This document shows, in pieces, positions 1 to 13,700 of a stretch of 64,000 nt of DNA. Made by a program: the position numbers and the translations under genes. The stretch's first letter is position 1, and each line of letters starts with the position of its first letter. The stretch covers positions 35,248-99,247 of the forward strand of contig NW_027477100.1 of NCBI RefSeq assembly GCF_051020955.1. Reading direction: 5' to 3'. The notes beneath the pieces were generated by a model, which saw only the letters and a program-made list of their open reading frames with translations, had not been told where the DNA came from and ran no database searches. The stretch comes from Megalopta genalis. Its lineage: Eukaryota > Arthropoda > Insecta > Hymenoptera > Halictidae.

Positions 1-864
1 GTTTGTTTCGTCTGCATTTGGAGCTAAATCACTTATATCGCAACTATCTGAAGTTAAATCATTTGTTTCGAATGGATTTGAAGATAAATCTTCAACACTG
101 CATTGATTTGCAGCTAAATCATGTGTTTCGCATTGATTTGAAGCTAACTCGTTTGTTTCGTCTGCATTTGAAGCTATATCTCTTATATAGCAAGTATCTG
201 AAGCTATATCATTTGTGTCGCATGGATTTGAAGCTAAACCTTCTATATCGCATTGATTTGCAGCTCTATCATGTGTTTCGCTTGGATTTGGAGCTAACTC
301 GTTTATTTCGTCAGCATTTGAAGCTATATCACATATATCCCAAGCGTTTGAAAGTAAATCATTTGTTTCGCATGGATTTGAAGTTAAACCTTCTACATCG
401 CAATGATTTGAAGCTAAATCATGTGATTCGCTTCGATATGAAGCTAACTCGTTTGATTCGTCTGCATTTGAAGCTAAATCTCTTATAACGCAAGTATCTA
501 AAGCTATATCATTTGTGTCACACGGATTTGAAGCTAAACCTTCTATATCGCATTGATTTGACGCTGAATCATGTGTTTCGCTTGGATTTGAAGCTAACTC
601 GTTTGATTCGTCTGCATTTGAAGCTATGTCTCTTATATCGCAAGTATCTAAAGCTATATCAATTGTGTCGCATGGATTTGAAGCTAAACCTTCTATATCG
701 CATTTATTTGAAGCTGAATCATGTGCTTCGCATGGATTTGAAGCTATCTCTTTTGTTTCGTCTGCATTTGAAGCTATATCTCTTATATCGCAATTATCTG
801 AAACTATATCATTTGTGTCGCATGGATTTGAAGCTAAACCTTCTATATCGCATTGATTTGAAGC

Positions 865-905
865 TAAATCATTTGTTTCGCGTGGATTTGAAGCTAAACC
901 TTCTA
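865..905. other. Junction of a 450-bp (15-monomer) length difference
   Basis: Up to about 870 this block matches 21,955-22,312 at an offset of 21,442. From about 900 it matches 22,793 onward at an offset of 21,892. The difference is exactly 450 bp, or 15 monomers, absent here and present at about 22,313-22,762. The join preserves the monomer register. Whether this is a deletion here or an insertion in the 20-28 kb copies cannot be decided from the window alone. Confidence 0.75.
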
Positions 906-960
906 TATCGCTTTGATTTGAAGCTAAATCATGTGTTTCGCGTGGATTTGGAACTAACTC

Positions 961-1260
961 GTTTATTTCGTCAGCATTTGAAGCTATATCACTTATATCG
1001 CAACTATCTGATGTTAAATCATTTGTTTCGCATGGATTTGAAGCTAAACTTTCTACATCGCATTGATGTGAAGCTAAATCATGTGCTCCGCATGGATTTG
1101 AAGCTAACTCGTTTGTTTCGTCTGCATTTGAAGCTATATCACTTATATCGCAACTATTTGATGTTAAATCATTTATGTCGCATGGATTTGAAGCTAAACC
1201 TTCTATATCGCATTGATTTAAAGCTAAATCATGTCTTTCGCTTGGATATGAAGCTAACTC
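961..1260. repeat. Reference pair of 150-bp higher-order units
   Basis: These two consecutive pentamers show the higher-order structure in register. Units start at 961 (A), 991 (B), 1021 (C), 1051 (D) and 1081 (E), then again at 1111, 1141, 1171, 1201 and 1231. Units of the same class in the two pentamers resemble each other more than units of different classes within one pentamer. That is the signature of a higher-order repeat rather than a simple 30-bp minisatellite. The second pentamer carries typical class variants, such as ATTTATGTCG in C and ATGTCTTTCG in E. Confidence 0.9.
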
Positions 1261-2689
1261 GTTTGTTTCGTATGCATTTGAAGCTATATCTCTTATATCG
1301 CAAGTATCTGAAGCTAAATCATTTGTATCGCATGGATTTGAAGCTAAACCTACTATTTCGCATTGATTTGAAGCTAAATCACGTGTTTCGCGTGGATTTG
1401 AAGCTAAACCTTCTAAATCGCATTGATTTGCAGCTCTATCATGTGTTTCGCTTGGATTTAGAGCTAACTCGTTTATTTCGACTGCATTTGAAGCTATATC
1501 ACATATATCCCAAGCGTTTGAAAGTAAATCATTTGTTTCGCATGGATTTGAAGTTAAACCTTCTACATCGCAATGATTTGAAGCTAAATCATGTGATTCG
1601 CTTCGATATGAAGCTAACTCGTTTGATTCGTCTGCATTTGAAGCTATATCTCTTATATCGCAACTGTCTGATGTTAAACCATTTGTTTCGCATGGATTTG
1701 AAGCTAAATCTTCTATATCGCATTGATTTGCAGCTCAATCATGTGTTTCGCATGGATTTGAATCTGACTCGTTTGTTTCGTCTGCATTTGAAGCTATATC
1801 TCTTATATCGCAACTATTTGATGTTAAATCATTTGTGTCGCATGGATTTGAAGCTAAACCTTCTATATCGCATTATTCTGAAGCATAATCATCTGTTTTG
1901 CATGGCTTTGAAGCTAACGCGATTGTGTTTCTCTTGCATTTGAAGCTATATCACTTATATCGCATGTACCTGATGTTAAATCATTTGTTTCGCATGGATT
2001 TGAAGCTAAACCTTCTACATCGCATTGATTTGAAGCTAAATCATGTGTTTCGCTTGGATTTGAAGCTATCTAGTTTGTTTCGTCTGCATTTGGAGCTAAA
2101 TCACTTATATCGCAACTATCTGATGTTAAATCATTTGTTTCGAATGGATGTGAAGCTAAATCTTCAACACTGCATTGATTTGCAGCTAGATCATGTGTTT
2201 CGCAGTGAATTGAAGCTAACTCGTTTGTTTCTCTTGCATTTGAAGCTATATCACTTATATCGCAACTATCTGATGTTAAATCATTTGTTTCGCATAGATT
2301 TGAATCTAATCCTTCTACTTCGAAATGATTTGAAGCTAACTCGTTTGTTTCGTCTGCATTTGAAGCTATATCTCTTATATCGCAAGTATCTGATGCTATA
2401 TCACTTGTGTCGCCTGGATTTGAAGCTAAACCTTCAATATCGCAGTGATTTTAAGCTATATCATGTGTTTCGCTTGGATTTGAAGCTATCTCGTTTGTTT
2501 CGTCTGCATTTGGAGCTAAATCACTTATATCGCAACTATCTGAAGTTAAATCATTTGTTTCGAATGGATTTGAAGATAAATCTTCAACACTGCATTGATT
2601 TGCAGCTAAATCATGTGTTTCGCATTGATTTGAAGCTAACTCGTTTGTTTCGTCTGCATTTGAAGCTATATCTCTTATATCGCAAGTAT

Positions 2690-5600
2690 CTGAAGCTATA
2701 TCATTTGTGTCGCATGGATTTGAAGCTAAACCTTCTATATCGCATTGATTTGCAGCTCTATCATGTGTTTCGCTTGGATTTGGAGCTAACTCGTTTATTT
2801 CGTCAGCATTTGAAGCTATATCACATATATCCCAAGCGTTTGAAAGTAAATCATTTGTTTCGCATGGATTTGAAGTTAAACCTTCTACATCGCAATGATT
2901 TGAAGCTAAATCATGTGATTCGCTTCGATATGAAGCTAACTCGTTTGATTCGTCTGCATTTGAAGCTAAATCTCTTATAACGCAAGTATCTAAAGCTATA
3001 TCATTTGTGTCACACGGATTTGAAGCTAAACCTTCTATATCGCATTGATTTGACGCTGAATCATGTGTTTCGCTTGGATTTGAAGCTAACTCGTTTGATT
3101 CGTCTGCATTTGAAGCTATATCTCTTATATCGCAAGTATCTAAAGCTATATCAATTGTGTCGCATGGATTTGAAGCTAAACCTTCTATATCGCATTTATT
3201 TGAAGCTGAATCATGTGTATCGTTTGGATTTGAAGCTAACTCGTTTGTTTCGTCTGCATTTGAAGCTATATCACTTATATCGCAACTATCTGATGTTAAA
3301 TCATTTGTTTCGCATGGATTTGAAGCTAAACCTTCTACATCGCATTGATTTGAATCTAAATCATGTGTTTCGCATGGATTTGAAGCTAACTCGTTTGTGT
3401 TTCTCTTACATTTGAAGCTATATCACTTATATCGCATGTACCTGATGTTAAATCATTTGTTTCGCGTGTATTTGAAGCTAAACATTCTACATCGCATTGA
3501 TTTGAAGCTAAATCATGTGTTTCGCTTGGATTTGATGCTATCTAGTTTGTTTCGTCTGCATTTGAAGCTATATCACTTATATCCCAAGTGTTTGAAGCTA
3601 AATCATTTGTTTCGCATGGATTTGAAGCTAAACCTTCTATATCGCATTGATTTGAAGCTAAATCATGTGTTACGCGTGGATTTGAAGCTCACTCGTTTGC
3701 TTCGCCTGCATTTCAAGCTATATCACTTATATCCCACGTGTTTGAAGCTAAATCATTTGTTTCGCATGGATTTGAAGCTAACTCGTTTGTTTCGTCTGCA
3801 TTTGAAGCTATATCTCTTATATCGCAAGTATCTGAATGTATATCATTTGTGTCGCATGGATTTGAAGATAAACCTTCTATTTCGCATTGATTTGAAGCTA
3901 AACCTTCTAAATCGCATTGATTTGAAGCTAAATCATGTGTTTCGCTTAGATTTGCAACTATCTCGTTTGTTACGTCTGCATTTGAAGCTATATCACTTAT
4001 ATCGCAACTGTCTGATGCTAAATCATTTGTTTCGCATGGATTTGAAGCTAAATCTTCTACATCGCATTGATTTGCAGCTCAATCATGTGTTTCCCATGGA
4101 TTTGAATCTGACTCGTTTGATTCGTCTGCATTTGAAGCTATATCTCTTATATCGCAAGTATCTGAAGCTAAGTCATTTGTTTCGCATGGATTTGAACCTA
4201 AATCTTCTATATCGCATTTATTTGCAGCTGAATCATGTGTTTCGTATGGATTTGAAGCCAAACCTTCTATATCGCATTGATATGAAGCTAAATCATGTGT
4301 TTCGCGTGTATTTGAAGCTAAACATTCTACATCGCATTGATTTGAAGCTAAATCGTGTGTTTCGCTTGGATTTGATGCTATCTAGTTTGTTTCGTCTGCA
4401 TTTGAAGCTATATCCCTTATATCGCAACTATTTGATGTTCAATCATTTGTTTCGCATGGATTTGAAGCTAAACCTTCTACATCGCATTGATTTAAAGCTA
4501 AATCATGTCTTTCGCTTGGATATGAAGCTGACTCGTTTGTTTCGTCTGCATTTGAAGCTATATCTCTTATATCGCAAGTATCTGAAGCTAAATCATTTGT
4601 ATCGCATGGATTTGAAGCTAAACCTTCTACATCGCATTGATTTGAAGCTAAATCATGTGTTTCGCTTGGATTTGAAGCTATCTAGTTTGTTTCGTCTGCA
4701 TTTGGAGATAAATCACTTATATCGCAACTATCTGATGTAAAATCATTTGTTTCGAATGGATTTGAAGCTAAATCTTCAATACTGCATTGATTTGCAGCTA
4801 AATCATGTGTTTCGCAGTGATTTGAAGCTAACTCGTTTGTTTCTCTTGCATTTGAAGCTATATCACTTATATCGCAACTATCTGATGTTAAATCATTTGT
4901 TTCGCATAGATTTGAATCTAATCCTTCTACTTCGAAATGATTTGAAGCTAACTCGTTTGTTTCGTCTGCATTTGAAGCTATATCTCTTATATCGCAAGTA
5001 TCTGAAGCTATATCATTTGTGTCGCCTGGATTTGAAGCTAAACCTTCAATATCGCATTGATTTGAAGCTAAATCATGTGTTTCGCATGGATTTGAAGCTA
5101 AAGCTTCTCTATCGCATTGATTTGAAGCTAAATCATGTGTTTCGAATGGATTTGAAGCTAAATCTTGAACACTCCATTGATTTGCAGCTAAATCATGTGT
5201 TTCGCATGGATTTGAATCTCACTCGTTTGTTTCGTCTGCATTTGAAGCTATATCACTTATATCCCAAGTGTTTGAAGCTAAATAATTTGTTTCGCATGGA
5301 TTTGAAGCTAAACCTTCTACATCGCATTGATTTAAAGCTAAATCATGTGTTTCGATTGGATATGAAGCTAACTCGTTTGTTTCGTCTTCATTTGAAGCTA
5401 TATCTGTTATATCGCAATTATCTGAAGCGAAATCATTTGCATCGCCCGGATTTGAAACTATTCCTCCTACTTCGAATTGATTTGAAGCTAAATCTTGTGC
5501 TTCGCATGGATATGAAGCTAACGCGTTTGTTTCGACTGAATTTGAAGCTATATGTCTTATATCGCAAGTATCTGAAGCTATATAATTTGTGTCGCATGGA

Positions 5601-6570
5601 TTTGAAGCTAAACCTTCTGCATCGCATTTATTTGAAGCTAAATCATGTGTTTCGCGTGGATTTGAAGCTAAACCTTCTACAACGCATTGACTTGAAGCTA
5701 AATCATGTGTTTCGCTTGGATTTGAAGCTATCTCGTTTGTTTCGTCTGCATTTGAAGCTATATAACTTATATCGCAACTATCTGATGTTAAATCAGTTGT
5801 TTCGCATGGATTTGAAGCTAATCCTTCTGCTTCGAATTGATTTGAAGCAAAATCATGTGTTTCGCATGGATTTGAATCTAACTCGTTTGTTTGGTCTGCA
5901 TTTGAAGCTATATCACTTATATCCCAATTGTTTGAAGCTTATTCATTTGTCGCACGGATTTGAAGCTAAACCTTCTAAATAGCATTGATTTGAAGCATAA
6001 TCATTTGTTTTGCATGGATTTGAAGCTAACACGTTTGTTTCTCCTGCATTTGAATCTATATCACTTATATCGCAAGTATCTGAAGCTATATCATTTGTGT
6101 CGCCTGGATTTGAAGCTAAACCTTCTATATCGCATTGATTTGAAGCTAAATCATGTGTTTCGCATGGATTTGAAGCTAAGCCTTCTCTATCGCATTGATT
6201 TGAAGCTAAATCATGTGTTTCGCGTGTATTTGAAGCTAAACATTCTACACCGCATTGATTTGAAGCTAAATCATGTGTTTCGTTTGGATTTGATGCTATC
6301 TAGTTTGTTTCGTCTGCATTTGAAGCTATATCGCTTATATCCCAAGTGTTTGAAGCTAAATCATTTGTTTCGCATGGATTTGAAGCTAAACCTTCTACAT
6401 CGCATTGATTAGCAGCTAAATCATGTGTTTCGCATGGATTTGAAGCTAAACCTTCTATATCGCATTGATTTGAAGCTAAATCATGTGTTTCGCGTGTATT
6501 TGAAGCTAAACATTCTACATCGTATTGATTTGAAGCTAAATCATGTGTTTCGCTTGGATTTGAAGCTATC
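2690..6570. repeat. Left copy of a 3.9-kb block repeated 25,736 bp downstream
   Basis: This block aligns with 28,430-32,306 at a constant offset of 25,736 bp over its whole length. Shared rare features include TTCCCATGGATTTG near 4,090/29,826, the two-base shortening CATTTGTCGCACGG near 5,943/31,679 and ACACCGCATT near 6,247/31,983. The copies differ by scattered substitutions: 6,411 is A where 32,147 is T, which makes a TAG in the plus open frame only here. Identity is lost abruptly at about 6,570/32,306. It holds monomers only; the plus frame runs open in pieces at 3,397-4,740 and 4,747-5,982, separated by one TAA at 4,738-4,740. Confidence 0.85.
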
Positions 6571-7700
6571 TAGTTTGTTTCGCCTGCATTTGAAGCTATA
6601 TCTCTTATATCGCAAGTATCTGAAGCTAAATCATTTGTTTCGCATGAATTTGAACCTAAATCTTCTATATTGCATTTATTTGCAGCTGAATCATGTGTTT
6701 CGTATGGATTTGAAGCTAACTCGTTTGCTTCGTCTGCATTTGAAGCTATATCACTTATATACCAAGTGTTTGAAGCTAAATCATTTGTTTCGCAAGGATT
6801 TGAAGCTAAACCTCTTACTTCGCATTGATTTGAAGCTAAATCATGTGTTTCGCTTCGATATGAAGCTAACTCGTTTGATTCGTCTGCATTTGAAGCTATA
6901 TCTCTTATATCGCAACTGTCTGATGTTAAACCATTTGTTTCGCATGGATTTGAAGCTAAATCTTCTACATCGCATTGATTTGCAGCTCAATCATGTGTTT
7001 CGCATGGATTTGAATCTGACTCGTTTGTTTCGTCTGCATTTGAAGCGATATCTCTTATATCGCAACTATTTGATGTTAAATCATTTGTGTCGCATGGATT
7101 TGAAGCTAAACCTTCTATATCGCATTATTCTGAAGCATAATCATCTGTTTTGCATGGCTTTGAAGCTAACGCGTTTGTGTTTCTCTTGCATTTGAAGCTA
7201 TATCACTTATATCGCATGTACCTGATGTTAAATCATTTGTTTCGCATGGATTTGAAGCTAAACCTTCTACATCGCATTGATTTGAAGCTAAATCATGTGT
7301 TTCGCTTGGATTTGAAGCTATCTAGTTTGTTTCGTCTGCATTTGGAGCTAAATCACTTATATCGCAACTATCTGATGTTAAATCATTTCTTTCGAATGGA
7401 TTTGAAGCTAAATCTTCAACACTGCATTGATTTGCAGCTAAATCATGTGTTTCGCAGTGATTTGAAGCTAACTCGTTTGTTTCTCTTGCATTTGAAGCTA
7501 TATCACTTATATCGCAACTATCTGATGTTAAATCATTTGTTTCGCATAGATTTGAATCTAATCCTTCTACTTCGAAATGATTTGAAGCTAACTCGTTTGT
7601 TTCGTCTGCATTTGAAGCTATATCTCTTATATCGCAAGTATCTGAAGCTATATCATTTGTGTCGCCTGGATTTGAAGCTAAACCTTCAATATCGCATTGA
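6571..7700. repeat. Mosaic array segment with a partial copy of the 2,942-bp unit
   Basis: Only monomers of the common classes are present. The part around 6,840-7,600 resembles 1,590-2,350 at an offset of 5,252 bp, including the divergent unit AAGCATAATCATCTGTTTTG and the 2-bp insertion near 7,183. It therefore appears to be another partial copy of the 2,942-bp higher-order block. No gene or unique sequence is visible. Confidence 0.7.
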
Positions 7701-8858
7701 TTTGAAGCTAAATCATGTGTTTCGCATGGATTTGAAGCTAAACCTTCTCTATCGCATTGATTTGAAGCTAAATTATGTGTTTCGAATGGATTTGAAGCTA
7801 AATCTTCAACACTGCATTGATTTGCAGCTAAATAATGTGTTTCGCATTGATTTGAAGCTAACTCGTTTGTTTCTCTTGCATTTGAAGCTATATCACTTAT
7901 ATCGCAACTATCTGATGTTAAATCATTTGTTTCGCATAGATTTGAATCTAATCCTTCTACTTCGAAATGATTTGAAGCTAAATCATGTGTTTCGCTTGGA
8001 TTTGATGCTATCTAGTTTGTTTCGTCTGCATTTGAAGCTATATCACTTATATCCCAAGTGTTTGAAGCTAAATCATTTGTTTCGCATGGATTTGAAGCTA
8101 AACCTTCTATATCGCATTGATTTGAAGCAAAATCATGTGTTTCGCGTGGATGTGAAGCTCACTCGTTTGCTTCGTCTGCATTTGAAGCTACATCACTTAT
8201 ATCCCACGTGTTTGAAGCTAAATCATTTGTTTCGCATGGATTTGAAGTTAATCCTTCTATATCGCATTGATTTGAAGCTAAATCATGTGTTCCGCATGGA
8301 TTTGAAGCTAAACCTTCTCTATCGCATTGATTTGAAGCTAAATCATGTGTTTCGAATGGATTTGAAGCTAAATCTTCAACGCTGCATTGATTTGCAGCTA
8401 AATCATGTGTTTCGCATTGATTTGAAGCTAACTCGTTTGTTTCTCTTGCATTTGAAGCTATATCACTTATATCGCAACTATCTGATGTTAAATCATTTGT
8501 TTCGCATAGATTTGAATCTAATCCTTCTACTTCGAAATGATTTGAAGCTAAATCATGTGTTTCGCTTGGATTTGATGCTATCTAGTTTGTTTCGTCTGCA
8601 TTTGAAGCTATATCACTTATATCCCAAGTGTTTGAAGCTAAATCATTTGTTTCGCATGGATTTGAAGCTAAACCTTCTATATCGCATTGATTTTAAGCTA
8701 AATCATGTGTTTCGCGTGGATGTGAAGCTCACTCGTTTGCTTTGTCTGCATTTGAAACTATACCACTTATATCCCACGTGTTTGAAGCTAAATCATTTGT
8801 TTGGCATGGATTTGAAGTTAATCCTTCTATATCGCATTGATTTGAAGCTAAATCATGT
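7700..8858. repeat. 570-bp (19-monomer) tandem duplication
   Basis: Positions 7,700-8,270 repeat at 8,270-8,858 with a period of exactly 570 bp, or 19 monomers with no net indel. Both copies contain the same order of variants: a D unit with TTCAACACTG or TTCAACGCTG, a C unit with CATAGATTTG, a TTCTACTTCG unit, the CTATCTAG variant and a unit with GATGTGAAGCTC. The same 19-monomer block recurs near 39.4-40.3 kb and 45.5-47.1 kb. Confidence 0.85.
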
Positions 8859-11800
8859 GATTCGCTTGGATTTGGATCTAACTCGTTTATTTCGTCTGCA
8901 TTTGAAGCTATATCACTTATATCGCAACTATCTGATGTTAAATCATTTGTTTCGCATGGATTTGAAGCTAAACTTTCTACATCGCATTGATGTGAAGCTA
9001 AATCATGTGCTCCGCATGGATTTGAAGCTAACTCGATAGTTTCGTCAGCATTTGAAGCTATATCACTTATATCGCAACTATCTGATGTTATATCATTTGT
9101 GTCGCATGGATTTGAAGCTAAACCTTCTATACCGCATTGATTTGAAGCGAAATCATGTGTTTCGCGTGGATTTGAAGCTAAACCTTCTACATGGCATTGA
9201 TTTGAAGCTAAATCATGTGTTTCGCTTGGATTTGAAACAAATCTCGTTTGTTTCGTCTGCATTTGAAGCTATATCACTTATATCGCAACCATCTGATGTT
9301 AAATCATTTGTTTCGCTTGGATTTGACGTTAAATCTTCTACTTTGAATTGAATTGCAGCTGAATCATGTGTTTCGCATGGATTTGAATCTCACTCGTTTG
9401 TTTCGTCTGCATTTGAAGCTATATCACTTATATCCCAAGTGTTTGAAGCTAAATAATTTGTTTCGCATGGATTTGAAGCTAAACCTTCTACATCGCATTG
9501 ATTTAAAGCTAAATCATGTGTTTCGCTTGGATATGAAGCTAACTCGTTTGTTTCGTCTTCATTTGAAGCTATATCTGTTATATCGCAATTATCTGAAGCT
9601 AAATCATTTGCATCGCCCGGATTTGAAACTATTCCTTCTACTTCGAATTGATTTGAAGCTAAATCTTGTGTTTCGCATGGATATGAAGCTAACTCGTTTG
9701 TTTCGACTGCATTTGAAGCTATATGTCTTATATCGCAAGTATCTGAAGCTATATAATTTGTGTCGCATGGATTTGAAGCTAAACCTTCTGCATCGCATTT
9801 ATTTGAAGCTAAATCATGTGTTTCGCGTGGATTTGAAGCTAATCCTTCTACAACGCATTGACTTGAAGCTAAATCATGTGTTTCGCTTGGATTTGAAGCT
9901 GTCTCGTTTGTTTCGTCTGCATTTGAAGCTATATCACTTATATCGCATGTATCTGATGCTAAATCATTTGTATCGCATAGATTTGAAGCTAATCCTTGTA
10001 CTTCGAATTGATTTGAAGCTAAATCATGTGCTTCACCTGGATTTGAAGCTAACTCGTTTGTTTCGTCTGCATTTGAAGCTATATCTCTTATATCGCAAGT
10101 ATCTGAAGCTATATCATTTGTGTCGCATGGATTTGAAGATAAACCTTCTATATCGCATTGATTGGAAGCTAAATCATGTGTTTCGCGTGGATTTGAAGCT
10201 AAACCTTCTGCATCGCATTGATTTGCAGCTCAATCATGTGTTTCGCATGGATTTGAATCTGACTCGTTTGTTTCGTCTGCATTTGAAGCTATATCTCTTA
10301 TATCGCAAGTATCTGAAGCTAAATCATTTGTTTCGCATGAATTTGAACCTAAATCTTCTATATTGCATTTATTTGCAGCTGAATCATGTGTTTCGTATGG
10401 ATTTGAAGCTAACTCCGTTTGCTTCGTCTGCATTTGAAGCTATATCACTTATATACCAAGTGTTTGAAACTAAATCATTTGTTTCGCAAGGATTTGAAGC
10501 TAAACCTCTTACTTCGCATTGATTTAAAGCTAAATCATGTCTTTCGCTTGGATATGAAGCTAACTCGTTTGTTTCGTCTGCATTTGAAGCTATATCTCTT
10601 ATATCGCAAGTATCTGAAGCTAAATCATTTGTATCGCATGGATTTGAAGCTAAACCTTCTACATCGCATTGATTTGAAGCTAAATCATGTGTTTCGCTTG
10701 CATTTGAAGCTAACTCGTTTGCTTCGTCTGCATTTGAAGCTATATCACTTATATACCAAGTGTTTGAAACTAAATCATTTGTTTCGCAAGGATTTGAAGC
10801 TAAACCTCTTACTTCGCATTGATTTAAAGCTAAATCATGTCTTTCGCATGGATATGAAGCTAACTCGTTTGTTTCGACTGCATTTGAAGCTATATGTCTT
10901 ATATCGCAAGTATCTGAAAGCTATATAATTTGTGTCGCATGGATTTGAAGCTAAACCTTCTGCATCGCATTTATTTGAAGCTAAATCATGTGTTTCGCGT
11001 GGATTTGAAGCTAATCCTTCTACAACGCATTGACTTGAAGCTAAATCATGTGTTTCGCTTGGATTTGAAGCTGTCTCGTTTGTTTCGTCTGCATTTGAAG
11101 CTATATCACTTATATCGCATGTATCTGATGCTAAATCATTTGTATCGCATAGATTTGAAGCTAATCCTTGTACTTCGAATTGATTTGAAGCTAAATCATG
11201 TGCTTCACCTGGATTTGAAGCTAACTCGTTTGTTTCGTCTGCATTTGAAGCTATATCTCTTATATCGCAAGTATCTGAAGCTATATCATTTGTGTCGCAT
11301 GGATTTGAAGATAAACCTTCTATATCGCATTGATTGGAAGCTAAATCATGTGTTTCGCGTGGATTTGAAGCTAAACCTTCTGCATCGCATTGATTTGCAG
11401 CTCAATCATGTGTTTCGCATGGATTTGAATCTGACTCGTTTGTTTCGTCTGCATTTGAAGCTATACCTCTTATATCGCAAGTATCTGAAGCTAAATCATT
11501 TGTTTCGCATGAATTTGAACCTAAATCTTCTATATTGCATTCATTTGCAGCTGAATCATGTGTTTCGTATGGATTTGAAGCTAACTCGTTTGCTTCGTCT
11601 GCATTTGAAGCTATATCACTTATATACCAAGTGTTTGAAACTAAATCATTTGTTTCGCAAGGATTTGAAGCTAAACCTCTTACTTCGCATTGATTTAAAG
11701 CTAAATCATGTCTTTCGCTTGGATATGAAGCTAACTCGTTTGTTTCGTCTGCATTTGAAGCTATATCTCTTATATCGCAAGTATCTGAAGCTAAATCATT

Positions 11801-13700
11801 TGTATCGCATGGATTTGAAGCTAAACCTTCTACATCGCATTGATTTGAAGCTAAATCATGTGTTTCGCTTGGATTTGAAGCTAACTCGTTTGCTTCGTCT
11901 GCATTTGAAGCTATATCACTTATATACCAAGTGTTTGAAACTAAATCATTTGTTTCGCAAGGATTTGAAGCTAAACCTCTTACTTCGCATTGATTTTAAA
12001 GCTAAATCATGTCTTTCGCTTGGATATGAAGCTAACTCGTTTGTTTCGTCTGCATTTGAAGCTATATCTCTTATATCGCAAGTATCTGAAGCTAAATCAT
12101 TTGTATCGCATGGATTTGAAGCTAAACCTTCTACATCGCATTGATTGAAGCTAAATCATGTGTTTCGCTTGGATTTGAAGCTATCTCGTTTCTTTCGTCT
12201 GCATTTGGAGCTAATTCACTTATATCGCAACTATCTGATGTTAAATCATTTGTTTCGAATGGATTTGAAGATAAATCTTCAACACTGCATTGATTTGCAG
12301 CTAAATCATGTGTTTCGCATTGATTTGAAGCTAACTCGTTTGTTTCACTTGCATTTGAACCTATATCACTTATATCGCAACTATCTGATGTTAAATCACT
12401 TGTTTCGCATAAATTTGAATCTAATGCTTCTACTTCGAAATGATTTGAAGCTAAATCATGTGCTTCGCATGGATTTGAAGCTAACTCGTTTGTTTCGTCT
12501 GCATTTGAAGCTATATCTTTTATATCGCAAGTATCTGAAGCTATATCATTTGTGTCGCATGGATTTGAAGCTAAATCTTCTATATCGCATTGATTTGCAG
12601 CTCTATCATGTGTTTCGCTTGGATTTGGAGCTAACTCGTTTATTTCGTCTGCATTTGAAGCTATATCACATATATCCCAAGCGTTTGAAAGTAAATCATT
12701 TGTTTCGCATGGATTTGAAGTTAATCCTTCTACACCGCAATGATTTGAAGCTAAATCATATGATTCGCTTCGATATGAAGCTAACTCGTTTGATTCGTCT
12801 GCATTTGAAGCTATATCTCTTATATCGCAAGTATCTAAAGCTATATCATTTGTGTCACATGGATTTGAAGCTAAACCTTCTATATCGCATTGATTTGACG
12901 CTGAATCATTTGTTTCGCTTGGATTTGAAGCTAACTCGTTTGATTCGTCTGCATTTGAAGCTATATCTCGTATATCGCAAGTATCTAAAGCTATATCAAT
13001 TGTGTCGCATGGATTTGAAGCTAAACCTTCTATATCGCATTTATTTGAAGCTGAATCATGTGTTTCGTTTGGATTTGAAGCTAACTCGTTTGTTTCTTCT
13101 GCATTTGATGCTATATCACTTATATCGCAACTATCTGATGTTAAATCATTTGTTTCGCACGGATTTGAAGCTAAACCTTCTATATCGCATTGATTTGAAT
13201 CTAAATCATGTGTTTCGCATGGATTTGAAGCTAACTCGTTTGTGTTTCTCTTGCATTTGAAGCTATATCACTTATATCGCATATACCTGATGTTAAATCA
13301 TTTGTTTCGCATGGGTTTGAAGCTAAACCTTCTACATCGCATTGATTTAAAGCTAAATCATGTCTTTCGCTTGGATATGAAGCTAACTCGTTTGTTTCGT
13401 CTGCATTTGAAGCTATATCTCTTATATCGCAAGCATCTGAAGCTAAATCATTTGTATCGCATGGATTTGAAGCTAAACCTTCAACACTGCATTGATTTGC
13501 AGCTAAATCATGTGTTTCGCATTGATTTGAAGCTAACTGGTTTGTTTCTCTTGCATTTGAAGCTATATCACTTATATCGCAACTATCTGATGTTAAATCG
13601 TTTGTTTCGCCTGGATTTGAAGCTAAACTTTCTACATCGCATTGATGTGAAGCTAAATCATGTGCTCCGCATGGATTTGAAGCTAACTCGTTTGTTTCGT
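8800..13700. repeat. Left copy of a block repeated at 34.4-38.1 kb
   Basis: From 8,800 to about 10,850 this matches 34,354-36,404 at an offset of 25,554 (25,553 after an extra C at about 10,415). From about 12,150 to 13,700 it matches 36,530-38,085 at 24,382. The offset falls because this copy contains an additional 1,172-bp duplication that the right copy lacks. A one-base loss at about 12,145 (GATTGAAG) is also private to this copy. The match ends at about 13,700, where this copy switches to a unit with CGTCTTCATTTG. No conventional gene is present. Confidence 0.82.
9670..12012. repeat. 1,172-bp tandem duplication with private indels
   Basis: Positions 9,670-10,840 repeat at 10,841-12,012. 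The spacing is 1,172 bp: 39 monomers plus one inserted C near 10,415 (AACTCCG) and one inserted A near 10,917 (TGAAAGCT). The second copy has a further inserted T near 11,995 (GATTTTAAAGC). These single-base changes break both long open frames and are not seen in the related block at 34.9-37.6 kb, so they arose after or during this local duplication. Confidence 0.8.

Larger units (their letters stand above)
1..3217. repeat. 2,492-bp tandem duplication (left edge)
   Basis: Positions 1-725 match 2,493-3,217 at a constant offset of 2,492 bp, which is 83 monomers plus one 2-bp insertion. The copies share rare variants, including CTTATAACGC near 483 and 2,975 and the CACACGG variant near 518 and 3,010. 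They part at about 725/3,217, where one reads ATGTGCTTCG and the other ATGTGTATCG. The block is a version of the 2,942-bp units at 20.6-28 kb that lacks 15 monomers. The left copy continues beyond the window edge. Confidence 0.85.

Noticed and set aside
626..856. Third open frame with Phe-Glu-Ala repeats (plus strand)
   Set aside because: This phase meets a TGA in almost every class D unit (CATTGATTTG), so it is open only where D carries CATTTATTTG. The pieces of about 60-75 codons are chance.
8729..9262. Conserved antisense gene beginning Met-Gln-Thr-Lys
   Set aside because: The ATG exists only because of the GAAACAAATCTCG one-base insertion, which joins two phases. The same pseudo-start recurs because the block was duplicated. 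No ribosome-binding or promoter context can be seen.
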